Assembly: GCF_006442545.2 (NCBI RefSeq)
Contig: NZ_CP083952.1
Span: 4,937,501 to 5,001,500 of the forward strand
Reading direction: 5' to 3'
Origin: Mesorhizobium sp. B2-1-8
GTDB lineage: Bacteria > Pseudomonadota > Alphaproteobacteria > Rhizobiales > Rhizobiaceae
Length of the DNA stretch: 64,000 bases
This document shows, one piece after another, positions 36,648 through 44,781 of this stretch. Positions within the stretch are counted from its first letter, which is position 1, and each line of letters begins with the position of its first letter. The notes below the pieces were generated by a model. The model ran no database searches, was not told the origin of the DNA, and saw only the letters and a program-made list of their open reading frames with translations. A program made the translations under genes and the position numbers.

Positions 36648-36723
36648 GAGGTGAACCGAATTTGCACGAACCGGGAAAACATATCACTTTTTGGCGAGCC
36701 GCTTCACTGCTTTCTTCTAGAGC

Positions 36724-38313
36724 ATGGACAAACCGGTGACGACATCGGCGCAAGAGACAGCGCTTGCCTGCCTCGACGGCATTCAGCCCCTGCTGTCGGC
36801 CTGGACACGCACCATCTTCGAGTTCGGCGAGACCGCGTGGCGCGAGTACCAATCGGCCGCCTGGTATGTTGATCGGCTCACGCGCGAGGGATTTACGGTC
36901 GAGGAAGGCTCGGGCGGCATGCCGACCGCCTTCTGCGCCCACTGGACGAATGGCGCCGGACCGACCGTCGGCATGTATGCCGAATATGATGCCGTGCCCG
37001 GCAATTGCCAGGAGGCAGTGACGGTGAGACAGCCGCGCCCTGGCCTTGGCGTCGAGGCCGGCGGGCATACCGATCCGCATTCGGGGCTCGGCATAGCGAG
37101 CCTCGGCGGCCTGCTCGCGACCAAGGCCGCCATGCAGCGCGACGGCATTCAAGGCACGCTGCGCTTCACCGGCGAGCCGGCCGAAAAGGTGCGCGGTTCG
37201 AAGCCGATCCATGCGGCAAAAGGCTATTATGACGGTCTTGCCGGCATGATCTCCTTCCATCCCTTCTACATGCTGCCGCTCTGCAACACCGCGCGCTGGG
37301 ACACGCATTGCGGTGCGGCCTACGCGATGATCTACCGGTTCGTCTGCGACGAACCCGAAAATTGGACGCGGGCGGCGGGCGACGGCGCACCGATCCCGCA
37401 GGCGCATTCGGCGGTCAGGGCACCGGGAGCCAACGATGCGCTGATGACCATGTACATGGCCTCCAAGGCGTTGCGCGATTCCATGCTGCCGCATCAGGGC
37501 GGCTGGTCGATCAGCGAGGCGATCCTGACGGCGGGCCAGGCCACGGCCGACAATCTGCCGGCGGGCCTGGCCGAGATCCAGTACATGATCCGCGTGCCGA
37601 CCATTGGTATGGCCAAGCAGGTGACGGCGGTGCTCGACCGCAACGCCGCGGCCGCGGCCGCGATCAGCGGCTGCCGCTACGAGCGGCACTGGGTGTCGAA
37701 GTCGCGGCCGGGGCTGGCCAACCACGCCATGGCCGGGATTGCCTACGAAGCCCTGTCGACGGTCGGACCGCCGCACTGGGACGAGGCCGCCAGGACGGTC
37801 GCGCGCGAAATCCAGGTCAATGCCGGCGGCACCGCGACCGACAACCCCTTTATCGACGAGCTGGAGCGGCTGATTGCCCCACAAGAGGCCGAGGCGATCC
37901 TGCGCCTCGACCTGCCGCCCTCCCAGGTCAATTCGACTTCCGACGACTACACCGACATGAGCTGGCACGCGCCGACCGCGCGCTTCTATGTCGCCCGCCC
38001 GGCGCTCCGTTCGGCGAATGGCAGTGCCTATCCCTCCTGGGTGATGAATGCGCTGGGCGGCATTCCCGCGACGATCGACCCGATGGTCATCTGCGCCGCC
38101 AAGACGGTAGCGCTGGCGGCGCTGCGCCTGCTCGAGGACAAAACCGCCCGTGAGGAGGCGATGAACGAGTTCATCGCCCGTACCGGCGGCGGCATCGGCG
38201 GCTCCACCTGGATCGCGCCGCTCTGCGACTACGAGCCGCCGATCAATTTCCGCTGGCCGGAATATGCCACCACCGCGCGCGGGCGCGACTGGTGGATCCC
38301 AAGCAACGCATGA
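36724..38313 (+). CDS. M20-like amidohydrolase (AbgB-type)
   Basis: A 529-residue protein resembling the p-aminobenzoyl-glutamate hydrolase/M20 family. Features: WREYQSAAWYVDRLTREGF near the start, MYAEYDAVPGNCQE (the usual EYDALPG), and a metal-ligand region GGHTDPHSGLGIASLGG replacing the common GCGHN. Another histidine-rich site lies in DMSWHAPTA. It likely hydrolyses an amide bond in the cytoplasm. Its stop overlaps a possible ATG of the next gene, so the two form an operon. Confidence 0.82.
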   Translation: MDKPVTTSAQETALACLDGIQPLLSAWTRTIFEFGETAWREYQSAAWYVDRLTREGFTVEEGSGGMPTAFCAHWTNGAGPTVGMYAEYDAVPGNCQEAVTVRQPRPGLGVEAGGHTDPHSGLGIASLGGLLATKAAMQRDGIQGTLRFTGEPAEKVRGSKPIHAAKGYYDGLAGMISFHPFYMLPLCNTARWDTHCGAAYAMIYRFVCDEPENWTRAAGDGAPIPQAHSAVRAPGANDALMTMYMASKALRDSMLPHQGGWSISEAILTAGQATADNLPAGLAEIQYMIRVPTIGMAKQVTAVLDRNAAAAAAISGCRYERHWVSKSRPGLANHAMAGIAYEALSTVGPPHWDEAARTVAREIQVNAGGTATDNPFIDELERLIAPQEAEAILRLDLPPSQVNSTSDDYTDMSWHAPTARFYVARPALRSANGSAYPSWVMNALGGIPATIDPMVICAAKTVALAALRLLEDKTAREEAMNEFIARTGGGIGGSTWIAPLCDYEPPINFRWPEYATTARGRDWWIPSNA

Positions 38314-38351
38314 CCGACCAACCCTTGAGAACAAGCTACGAGGAGAACCGC

Positions 38352-39284
38352 ATGACCGTTCATGACCGCATCATCGCCGAGCCGTTTTCGCTGCAGCGCC
38401 GCAACCCGGCCGGCGGCACCAAGCCGCTGACCGTCTGGGGCTTCGCCAACGAGACCGACGTCTTGACGGACGTGCTGCTCGGATCGCCGAACTTCCTGCG
38501 TCACCTCTCGACCAGCTCGCTCTCGCGAAAACATCTGCGCGAGGCACCCTGCAACGTCCAGATCGCGCAGGCGCAGCACAAGGATCTTGTCGCGGCCTAC
38601 GAGCATTTCGGCGTCAACATCCATTGGCACGAGCCGACGCCGGAACTGCCGATGCAGGTCTATTCCCGTGATTCCAGCGTCATGACGCCTTATGGCGCTG
38701 TTATCACCGCCATGGCCAACTGGTGGCGGCGCGGCGAGAATTACGCGGCCATTCGCACCTATGAAAAGCTCGGCATCCCGATCTACGACATGGTCACGGC
38801 TGGCACCTTCGAGGGCGGTGACTTCAATGTCATCGAGGACGGCGTGGTGCTGATCGGCTGCGGCGGCGCCCGCACGCAGGAGGAAGGCGCCCGCCAGGTG
38901 CAGGCATGGTTCGAGAAAGAAGGCTGGGAAACACGTATCGCCTTCATCGACGAATATTACGTCCATATCGACCTGATGGTGGTGCCGATCGCCGAAAAGC
39001 TCACCGCCGTCTGCCTCGCCTGCACCGAGCCCGGCATCGTCGACTGGCTGAAGGGCAAGGGTCACGAAATCATCGACGTTCCCTTCCAGGACACGATGGC
39101 GCTCGGCTGCAACTTCATGTCGCTGGGCAAGGACCGGGTGATCGCGCCGACTTCCAGCAAGACGCTGATCGAAAAGCTCAAGGCGCGCGGCTTCGAGGTC
39201 GCGGCCGTCGACATGAGCGAAATCTCCAAGACCGGCGGCGGTATCCATTGCATGGCGCAGGCGCTGAAGCGCGAAGCGGCCTGA
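38352..39284 (+). CDS. Dimethylargininase/amidinotransferase-family protein
   Basis: A 310-residue guanidino-group-modifying enzyme. It has the N-terminal PMQVYSRDSSVMTPYG (substrate-binding Asp), FEGGDFNV, a catalytic histidine in YYVHIDLM and the catalytic cysteine C300 in GGGIHCMAQA. Family members convert N-methylated arginine to citrulline plus methylamine, or transfer/hydrolyse amidines. RBS GAGGAGAA precedes ATG 38352; another ATG at 38310 overlaps the upstream stop. Co-transcribed with the M20-like hydrolase. Confidence 0.85.
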   Translation: MTVHDRIIAEPFSLQRRNPAGGTKPLTVWGFANETDVLTDVLLGSPNFLRHLSTSSLSRKHLREAPCNVQIAQAQHKDLVAAYEHFGVNIHWHEPTPELPMQVYSRDSSVMTPYGAVITAMANWWRRGENYAAIRTYEKLGIPIYDMVTAGTFEGGDFNVIEDGVVLIGCGGARTQEEGARQVQAWFEKEGWETRIAFIDEYYVHIDLMVVPIAEKLTAVCLACTEPGIVDWLKGKGHEIIDVPFQDTMALGCNFMSLGKDRVIAPTSSKTLIEKLKARGFEVAAVDMSEISKTGGGIHCMAQALKREAA

Positions 39285-39305
39285 TAGTTCGGGGAGGCAA
39301 ATCCC

Positions 39306-39340
39306 CCTCGCCCGCCAGACCCAGAATCTGGCGGGCGAGG
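39306..39340 (+). terminator. Long perfect stem-loop after the amidinohydrolase gene
   Basis: A 14-bp perfect stem (CCTCGCCCGCCAGA and its complement) with a 7-nt loop lies 22 bp after the stop. No clear T-run follows, so termination may depend on Rho or the hairpin may stabilise the transcript. Confidence 0.55.
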
Positions 39341-39507
39341 AACCGGCCCGCCGGCTACCTGGCTCTTCCATCGACAAACCTTGCGGCTGTGTCCTCGCCG
39401 CCCTTGTGGGTGCCGGCAAAATGGATGAATAGTCGGAACAGGGCGCCGCCCTGAAATTGCCCGCTTGCGGTTTTTCAGGTCGCGCCAGAGCCGAGCCGGG
39501 TTTTTGA

Positions 39508-41661
39508 ATGGTCAGCCCTGAACCGCGCAAGAGAAGAGGTCCGATCGCCTCCCGCCTTCTGGCGCTGGACGCGTGGCTCGATTCCTCGCTCTATGAGATC
39601 GGCTTCAAGGCGCGTCAGTTCTGGGAAGCGGCGACGATCTTCTCGCGGCGCTTCCGCCTCAAGGGCTGGCGCCGTGGCGTCATCGAACTATTGAGCGAAG
39701 GGTTTACACTCGGCGCCGGCGGCATTGTGGTGATGCTGGCGCTGGCGATACCCGCTTTCCAGGACACTACCGGCGACTGGCGCGCCCAAGGCGACTTCGC
39801 CGTCACCTTCCTCGACCGTTACGGCAACGAGATCGGCCAGCGCGGCATCATCCAGCGCGATTCCGTGCCGGTCGACGAGATGCCGGACCACGTCATCAAG
39901 GCGGTGCTTGCCACCGAGGATCGGCGTTTCTTCGAGCATTACGGCATCGACGTGCTCGGCCTGTCGCGCGCGATCTTCGAGAATGTGCGGGCAAACTCGG
40001 TCGTCCAAGGCGGTTCCAGCATCACCCAGCAGCTGGCCAAGAACCTGTTCCTGACCAACGAGCGCACGTTCGAGCGTAAGATCAAGGAAGCCTTCCTGTC
40101 GCTGTGGCTGGAGGCCAATCTGTCGAAGAAGGAAATCCTGCAGCTCTATCTCGACCGCGCCTATATGGGCGGCGGCACGTTCGGCATCGAGGCGGCGGCG
40201 GACTTCTATTTCGGCAAGAGCGTCAAGGACCTGAACCTTGCCGAGGCGGCGATGCTGGCCGGCCTGTTCAAGGCGCCGACGAAGTACGCGCCGCACATCA
40301 ACCTGCCGGCGGCGCGCGCACGTGCCAACGTAGTGCTGTCCAACCTCGTCGATTCCGGCTTCATGACCGAAGGCCAGGTGCTGCAGGCAAGGCTGCATCC
40401 GGCCGACGTCGTCGATCGCGGCGAGCAGAAAAGCCCGGATTATTTCCTCGACTGGGCCTTCGACGAGGTCAAGAAGATCGCCAAGCCCGGCCAGCACTCC
40501 CTGGTTGCCCACACCACATTCGACGCCAACATCCAGAAGGCTGCGGAGGAGTCCCTCGAGTTCCATCTGCGTCAGTTCGGCAAGGAGTACAACGTCGCCG
40601 AAGGTGCCGTGGTGGTCATCGAGACCAATGGCGCGGTGCGGGCGATCGTCGGCGGCCGCGACTATGGCGCCAGCCAGTTCAATCGCGCCACCAAGGCGCT
40701 GCGCCAGACCGGCTCGTCGTTCAAGCCCTATGTCTATGCCACGGCGATGGAACACGGCTTCACGCCGAATTCGATCATATCAGGCGGGCCGATCAGTTGG
40801 GGCAACTGGTCGCCACACAATTACAGCGGCGAGTCGGCGGGCAATGTCACGCTGATCATGGCGATGGCCAAGTCGATCAACACCGTGCCGGTGCGGCTGG
40901 CCAAGGATCATCTCGGAATCGCGCCGATCAAGGCATTGGCGGAATCGTTTGGCGTGGAATCGCCGCTCGAAGGGCACAAGACGATGGTGCTCGGCACCTC
41001 GGGCATGACCGTGATGGACCAGGCGACGGGCTACAGCGTCTTTGCCCAAAACGGCTTCGTCGGCTCCCGGCACGGCATCACCCAGCTGGTCACACGCACC
41101 GGCGACGTGGTTTATGACTGGACCAAGGATGCGCCGCCGCCGCATCGCGTGCTGTCCGAGCAGGCGCTGAAGTCGATGAACACCATGCTGACGGCAGTAC
41201 CGGTGATGGGCACGGCGCGGCGGGCGCAAATTCCCAACATCGTCGTCGCCGGCAAGACCGGCACGACACAATCCTACCGCGATGCCTGGTTCGTCGGCTT
41301 CACCGGCAACTACACGGCTGCCGTTTGGATGGGCAATGACGATTTCTCGCCGACCAAGAACATGACGGGCGGCTCGCTGCCGGCGATGGTGTGGCAGCGA
41401 CTGATGGTCTACGCGCACCAGAACATCGATCTCAAGCCGATCCCCGGCATCGACAAGCCCTTCGTCGACGAGGAGATCGCGGCCAAGGCCGCGGAGGCGC
41501 AGAAGAAGACCGAGGAGCAGGCCGCAGCCGACGCCGCCGCCGAACGGCCGCCGGTGCTGTCCAGCCGAACCACGCAGACGCTGCGGGACATGAGCCAACT
41601 GTTCCAGACGGCGCCCAAACTCGACGCCCCCACTCCACCCGAGACGCTTTCGGCCCTGTGA
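39508..41661 (+). CDS. Bifunctional penicillin-binding protein, class A (PBP1A-like)
   Basis: A 717-residue protein with one N-terminal membrane anchor (about 68-90). The glycosyltransferase domain shows ATEDRRFFEHYGID and GGSSITQQLAKNLF; the transpeptidase domain shows SxxK (S403-K406 in TGSSFKP), SIN and KTGTTQ. It polymerises and cross-links peptidoglycan in the periplasm. The C terminus is Ala/Glu-rich. A gap of 223 bp precedes it, with only a weak ribosome binding site. Confidence 0.94.
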   Translation: MVSPEPRKRRGPIASRLLALDAWLDSSLYEIGFKARQFWEAATIFSRRFRLKGWRRGVIELLSEGFTLGAGGIVVMLALAIPAFQDTTGDWRAQGDFAVTFLDRYGNEIGQRGIIQRDSVPVDEMPDHVIKAVLATEDRRFFEHYGIDVLGLSRAIFENVRANSVVQGGSSITQQLAKNLFLTNERTFERKIKEAFLSLWLEANLSKKEILQLYLDRAYMGGGTFGIEAAADFYFGKSVKDLNLAEAAMLAGLFKAPTKYAPHINLPAARARANVVLSNLVDSGFMTEGQVLQARLHPADVVDRGEQKSPDYFLDWAFDEVKKIAKPGQHSLVAHTTFDANIQKAAEESLEFHLRQFGKEYNVAEGAVVVIETNGAVRAIVGGRDYGASQFNRATKALRQTGSSFKPYVYATAMEHGFTPNSIISGGPISWGNWSPHNYSGESAGNVTLIMAMAKSINTVPVRLAKDHLGIAPIKALAESFGVESPLEGHKTMVLGTSGMTVMDQATGYSVFAQNGFVGSRHGITQLVTRTGDVVYDWTKDAPPPHRVLSEQALKSMNTMLTAVPVMGTARRAQIPNIVVAGKTGTTQSYRDAWFVGFTGNYTAAVWMGNDDFSPTKNMTGGSLPAMVWQRLMVYAHQNIDLKPIPGIDKPFVDEEIAAKAAEAQKKTEEQAAADAAAERPPVLSSRTTQTLRDMSQLFQTAPKLDAPTPPETLSAL

Positions 41662-41770
41662 CATCCGCCGGGTAAGACAAGACCGACAGGCAAAACCATC
41701 ACACCGGCTTGCCACAAGGCCCCGCGCCGCGATATCCCCGAACGGCAATCCTTCGCGCACCCGGCCCTTC

Positions 41771-42355
41771 ATGCTCAAGAACGCCTTCCTGATGCTGATT
41801 TCGCTTGCCATAGCCGTTGGCGGGGGCGGCGCCAGCGTCTGGTACGCGCTGAAGATCCAGGACGGCGTCGGCGCGATCAGGATCGGCCAGTGGACCGCCT
41901 TCCCCGATATCGGCACACCGGCGGCAGATCCCTATTCCAAGGCGCGAGTGGCGCGTGAGGGCGTGCTGGCGCTCGGCCGCGCCGAAGGCCTGTCCTTCGT
42001 GGCGGAAAACGATGCCGCCGGCGACCAACTCAAGCGGGAATGCACCTACAGGATCGAGGGTGGATTTCCCACAGCCCGGTTCTGGACGCTTTATGCGGCC
42101 GATCAATCGCTCGGCGTCGTCGAGACCGGCAAATCGCGGCTTGCAGCACTTCAGTCCTACGCCGTGCTGCGCCAACCGGACAATTCCGTGATCATCTCCG
42201 TCGGCCATCACCCGATGCCGGGCAACTGGCTTCTGACCGACGGTTCCGGGAGAATGTATTTCGTCCTGACTTTCTACGACACGCCAATCGCCAGCAGCAC
42301 CGGCCTGTCGGACGTTTCGCTGCCCAGGATCGTGAGGGCGGGCTGCGATGCGTAG
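41771..42355 (+). CDS. DUF1214 domain protein with membrane anchor
   Basis: A 194-residue protein: N-terminal hydrophobic helix (FLMLISLAIAVGGGGASVWYAL) then a DUF1214-type domain (DPYSKARVAREGVLALGRAEG; GNWLLTDGSGRMYFVLTFYD). Its 3' end overlaps the DUF1254 gene by 8 bp, so the pair is translationally linked. Function unknown; the two domains are fused in many proteins. Confidence 0.82.
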   Translation: MLKNAFLMLISLAIAVGGGGASVWYALKIQDGVGAIRIGQWTAFPDIGTPAADPYSKARVAREGVLALGRAEGLSFVAENDAAGDQLKRECTYRIEGGFPTARFWTLYAADQSLGVVETGKSRLAALQSYAVLRQPDNSVIISVGHHPMPGNWLLTDGSGRMYFVLTFYDTPIASSTGLSDVSLPRIVRAGCDA

Positions 42356-42917
42356 TTTGCGAGCCGCCTTGCGCAGGCTTCTGCATGCCATCCTGCTCGG
42401 CCTCGTCGGCGCCGGCATCGTCCACATTATCGTCCTGCTTCTGGTGCCGGAATTTTCGGAACGTGACGCCTGGTCGCGTCTCTCCATGGCCTCGGATCTC
42501 TACAGGATGAACCGGCTGGATGCCGAAGCCGGCGGCGCGCCGGTGGTGAAATCGGTCGACCCGCTGTTCTATGCCACGGCCTGCCGCTTCGACCTCGAGG
42601 AAGGAATGGTCCGGATCAGGGCGCCGGGAGACGTCCCCTTCTGGTCGGTGTCGGTCTATGACCGCAGCGGTCACAACATCTATTCCTTCAACGACCACAC
42701 GGCGACGGGCGGCAAGCTGGATGCGGTCGTGCTGACGCCGGCGCAGATGATCGACGTGCGCAAGGACCTGCCCGAAGACCTGCAGGGAGCGATTTTCGTC
42801 GAGGCGCCCATCGACGAGGGTATCTTCGTCATCCGCAGCTTCGTGCCGGACGAGAGCTGGAAGCCGATCGTGTCGCGCTTTCTCGATCAGAGTTCCTGCG
42901 AACTGCAGGATTTCTAA
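42348..42917 (+). CDS. DUF1254 domain protein with membrane anchor
   Basis: A 189-residue protein: N-terminal helix (AILLGLVGAGIVHIIVLLLV) then a DUF1254-like domain (DPLFYATACRFDLEEGMVRI; PFWSVSVYDRSGHNIYSFND). It overlaps the DUF1214 gene. Role unknown; envelope location is inferred from the anchor. Confidence 0.82.
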   Translation: MRSLRAALRRLLHAILLGLVGAGIVHIIVLLLVPEFSERDAWSRLSMASDLYRMNRLDAEAGGAPVVKSVDPLFYATACRFDLEEGMVRIRAPGDVPFWSVSVYDRSGHNIYSFNDHTATGGKLDAVVLTPAQMIDVRKDLPEDLQGAIFVEAPIDEGIFVIRSFVPDESWKPIVSRFLDQSSCELQDF

Positions 42918-42967
42918 CCCGCTGACCGGAGGTCCGGAGTCGAAGGCCGGACGGACAAGGCCAAGGC

Positions 42968-43153
42968 TCAGTGGTGAGGCACGGGCGTCCGTGGCGATCC
43001 CGGCTTGTCTGGCCCCGCAGGCCGCACTTCGCCGGTGTTGGACCGCTCATAGCGGATGCCGGGAAATATGATCACGGCCGCCGGTATTTCGGTGGTTTGC
43101 TTGGCTCGATTGGTCGGTGCCGCACGCGGCACGAAAGACAGTACCATGCCCAT
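42968..43153 (-). CDS. Small conserved-looking hypothetical protein (61 aa)
   Basis: Reads MGMVLSFVPRAAPTNRAKQT, then IIFPGIRYERSNTGEV and a Pro/Gly/His-rich end. I recall similar short rhizobial proteins with the MxxVLSFVPR start and an IIFPG(V/I)RYER block, so this is probably a real gene. AGAGGA lies 11 bases before the ATG; a second ATG two codons later is also possible. No membrane segment. Function unknown. An open plus-strand frame over the same bases is taken as shadow. Confidence 0.62.
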   Translation of the reverse strand: MGMVLSFVPRAAPTNRAKQTTEIPAAVIIFPGIRYERSNTGEVRPAGPDKPGSPRTPVPHH

Positions 43154-43226
43154 GGTTCGCGCATTCCTCTCGGTTTCCCCGGAGCACAACGCAACGCCTC
43201 CAAATATCATTAAGGCCGGCAGAGGG

Positions 43227-43241
43227 TTAACGGACCGCTAA
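43227..43241 (+). promoter_or_regulatory. CtrA-box-like site
   Basis: TTAA, seven bases, CTAA: one mismatch from the alphaproteobacterial CtrA consensus TTAA-N7-TTAA. It lies about 100 bp before the DUF2336 gene, between it and the divergent small gene. A further CTAAC follows at 43252, making a cluster of three similar half-sites. Confidence 0.35.
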
Positions 43242-43272
43242 CGGATCGTCGCTAACTTGATCTTTGTTCCCA

Positions 43273-43290
43273 GGTCAGAACGTTCTGACC
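43273..43290. promoter_or_regulatory. Perfect 18-bp palindrome, possible operator
   Basis: GGTCAGAAC followed by its exact complement GTTCTGACC, with no spacer, about 47 bp before the DUF2336 start. The position suits a repressor operator. It does not match the alphaproteobacterial LexA form (GTTC-N7-GTTC). Confidence 0.5.
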
Positions 43291-43336
43291 GAGGCAATCG
43301 CGAAACCGACACGGTCCCGGTGGCGCGAGGCCAAGT

Positions 43337-44386
43337 GTGTATCTGTTGTCAGGCGTATCCTTCGTGTCATCCTCGGATTTCAGGCAAATCGCGATAAGGA
43401 CGGAATCGGGAAAAGCCGAAAGGTTGTTCCGCGCCGCCGTATCGGCATTCTGCTCGCTGACCCGCCCGTCGCGCCGCGAGATCGGGCAGCTCGAAGACCT
43501 GACGCTGCCGCTGTTCGACGATGTGCCCGTCGAATCGCGGCGCTACGTGGCAGCCGCCCTTTCCGAATGCGAATATGCGCCCGCGGCCCTGGTGCGGCGC
43601 CTCTGCGAGGAACCGGTCGACATTGCCGCTCCGCTGCTCATCCGCTCACGCGCGGTCAGCGATATCGACCTGATCGCGCTGATTGGCCGGCACGGGCTGC
43701 CGCATGCACGCGCCATATCGCGGCGCAAGGACCTGAACCCGACCATCGCCGATCTGATCAGGGCGCTCGAACGACCGACCCTGGTGCGGGTGCGGGATCC
43801 GGAAGCGGCCCCGGCGCAAAGCCTTGTGAAGACGCAAGCGACGGCGAACAGCGCGGAAACTCAGCAGACGCCCGGCGTTGCCGCCGAGAACGCACGGCGC
43901 AGGCTGCGCTCCATGATGCACACCGGCGACGAAACCTTGGCGGCGAAGGTCGATGCGTTCCCAGGTGCGGATACCTACGTCAAACTGCGCGAGACCGCAC
44001 TGACGGGAAACGCCGCGTTCTTCCAGACCGCGCTAGCGGACGCCCTCGACATTGATTTCTCGGTCGCGCAATCGCTGACCGCCAACCAGAATTATGCGCC
44101 GCTGCTTGCGGCGCTGCGTTCGCTCGACTTCAGCGAGGACCGGGCATTCCTGATCACGGTTGCCGTCTATCCCGGCCTGTTCCCGCATCCGCAGGCCATC
44201 CGGACCTATCTCGACCGTTACCGCCTGCTGCACCGCGATACGGCCCTGGACAAAGTGCGGGGATGGAAAGCCGAAACCCTTTCCAGGACGGCTCGCGACG
44301 CTTCGCCGACAAACGTCGACAGCCGCAAGGCCTCCAACAGCGACGAAGCCGACGCTCCCGGCCTCAGGGCGTCTTCACGGAAATAA
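43337..44386 (+). CDS. DUF2336 domain protein
   Basis: A 349-residue cytoplasmic protein of the alphaproteobacterial DUF2336 family: LTRPSRREIGQLEDLTLPLF, VPVESRRYVAAALSECEYAP, LLIRSRAVSDIDLIALIGRH, a helical, HEAT-like arrangement. The start is a GTG at 43337; a second GTG at 43364 is possible. The last 23 bases overlap the convergent DUF1491 gene. No catalytic motif is seen. Confidence 0.85.
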   Translation: MYLLSGVSFVSSSDFRQIAIRTESGKAERLFRAAVSAFCSLTRPSRREIGQLEDLTLPLFDDVPVESRRYVAAALSECEYAPAALVRRLCEEPVDIAAPLLIRSRAVSDIDLIALIGRHGLPHARAISRRKDLNPTIADLIRALERPTLVRVRDPEAAPAQSLVKTQATANSAETQQTPGVAAENARRRLRSMMHTGDETLAAKVDAFPGADTYVKLRETALTGNAAFFQTALADALDIDFSVAQSLTANQNYAPLLAALRSLDFSEDRAFLITVAVYPGLFPHPQAIRTYLDRYRLLHRDTALDKVRGWKAETLSRTARDASPTNVDSRKASNSDEADAPGLRASSRK

Positions 44387-44711
44387 GCTCCTCGACGGGA
44401 ACGCTCCCGGCCTCTATCTCGACCACCCAGATGTCGGGATCGAATTTTTTCTCGCGCTCAAGTCTGGCGTCCAGCACGGCGGCATCATCGCCGGTGGCGA
44501 GAAGGCTGAAAAAACGGTCCTCTGGCTTGGCCGAATCGTAGCTTGTCTGCGGCGCCGGCCCGTAGAGAGCCGTTTCACCCATCCTGCCCCGGGCCAGGAT
44601 GAAGACAGCCCCGGCCTCGGTCGCACCGCGATTGACCACGGCGGCAAATCCGCCGGCGCCGAAAACCCGGCGCAACAGGGCCGAAACCCACAGATCAGCG
44701 GTTACGCGCAT
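44364..44711 (-). CDS. DUF1491 family protein
   Basis: A 115-residue protein (MRVTADLWVSALLRRVFGAG, then GRMGETALYGPAPQTSYD; ending FDPDIWVVEIEA) that fits DUF1491, a small alphaproteobacterial family of unknown function. It lies 70 bp downstream of the peptidoglycan-binding protein gene, same strand, and probably in the same operon as the kinase before it. It overlaps DUF2336 tail to tail by 23 bp. Confidence 0.85.
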   Translation of the reverse strand: MRVTADLWVSALLRRVFGAGGFAAVVNRGATEAGAVFILARGRMGETALYGPAPQTSYDSAKPEDRFFSLLATGDDAAVLDARLEREKKFDPDIWVVEIEAGSVPVEELISVKTP

Positions 44712-44781
44712 GGAAGACTCCCGACGACATGCGGGCTCTCTATCGAAATTTCGTAAGCAGAGCGAGCCGTCGTTTCGGCGG

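Noticed and set aside
36193..38334. 713-codon minus-strand frame over the LysR and M20 genes
   Set aside because: Joins part of LysR in a wrong frame with antisense of M20; no motifs.
25200..39300. An integrative element bounding the accessory region
   Set aside because: No integrase gene, tRNA target or flanking direct repeat was found; only the IS630 is a mobile element.
42932..42956. Short inverted GTCCGG/CCGGAC after DUF1254 as a terminator
   Set aside because: Only a 6-bp stem and no T-run; too weak to report as a feature.
43273..43290. LexA box
   Set aside because: Alphaproteobacterial LexA sites are GTTC-N7-GTTC direct repeats; this palindrome is different.
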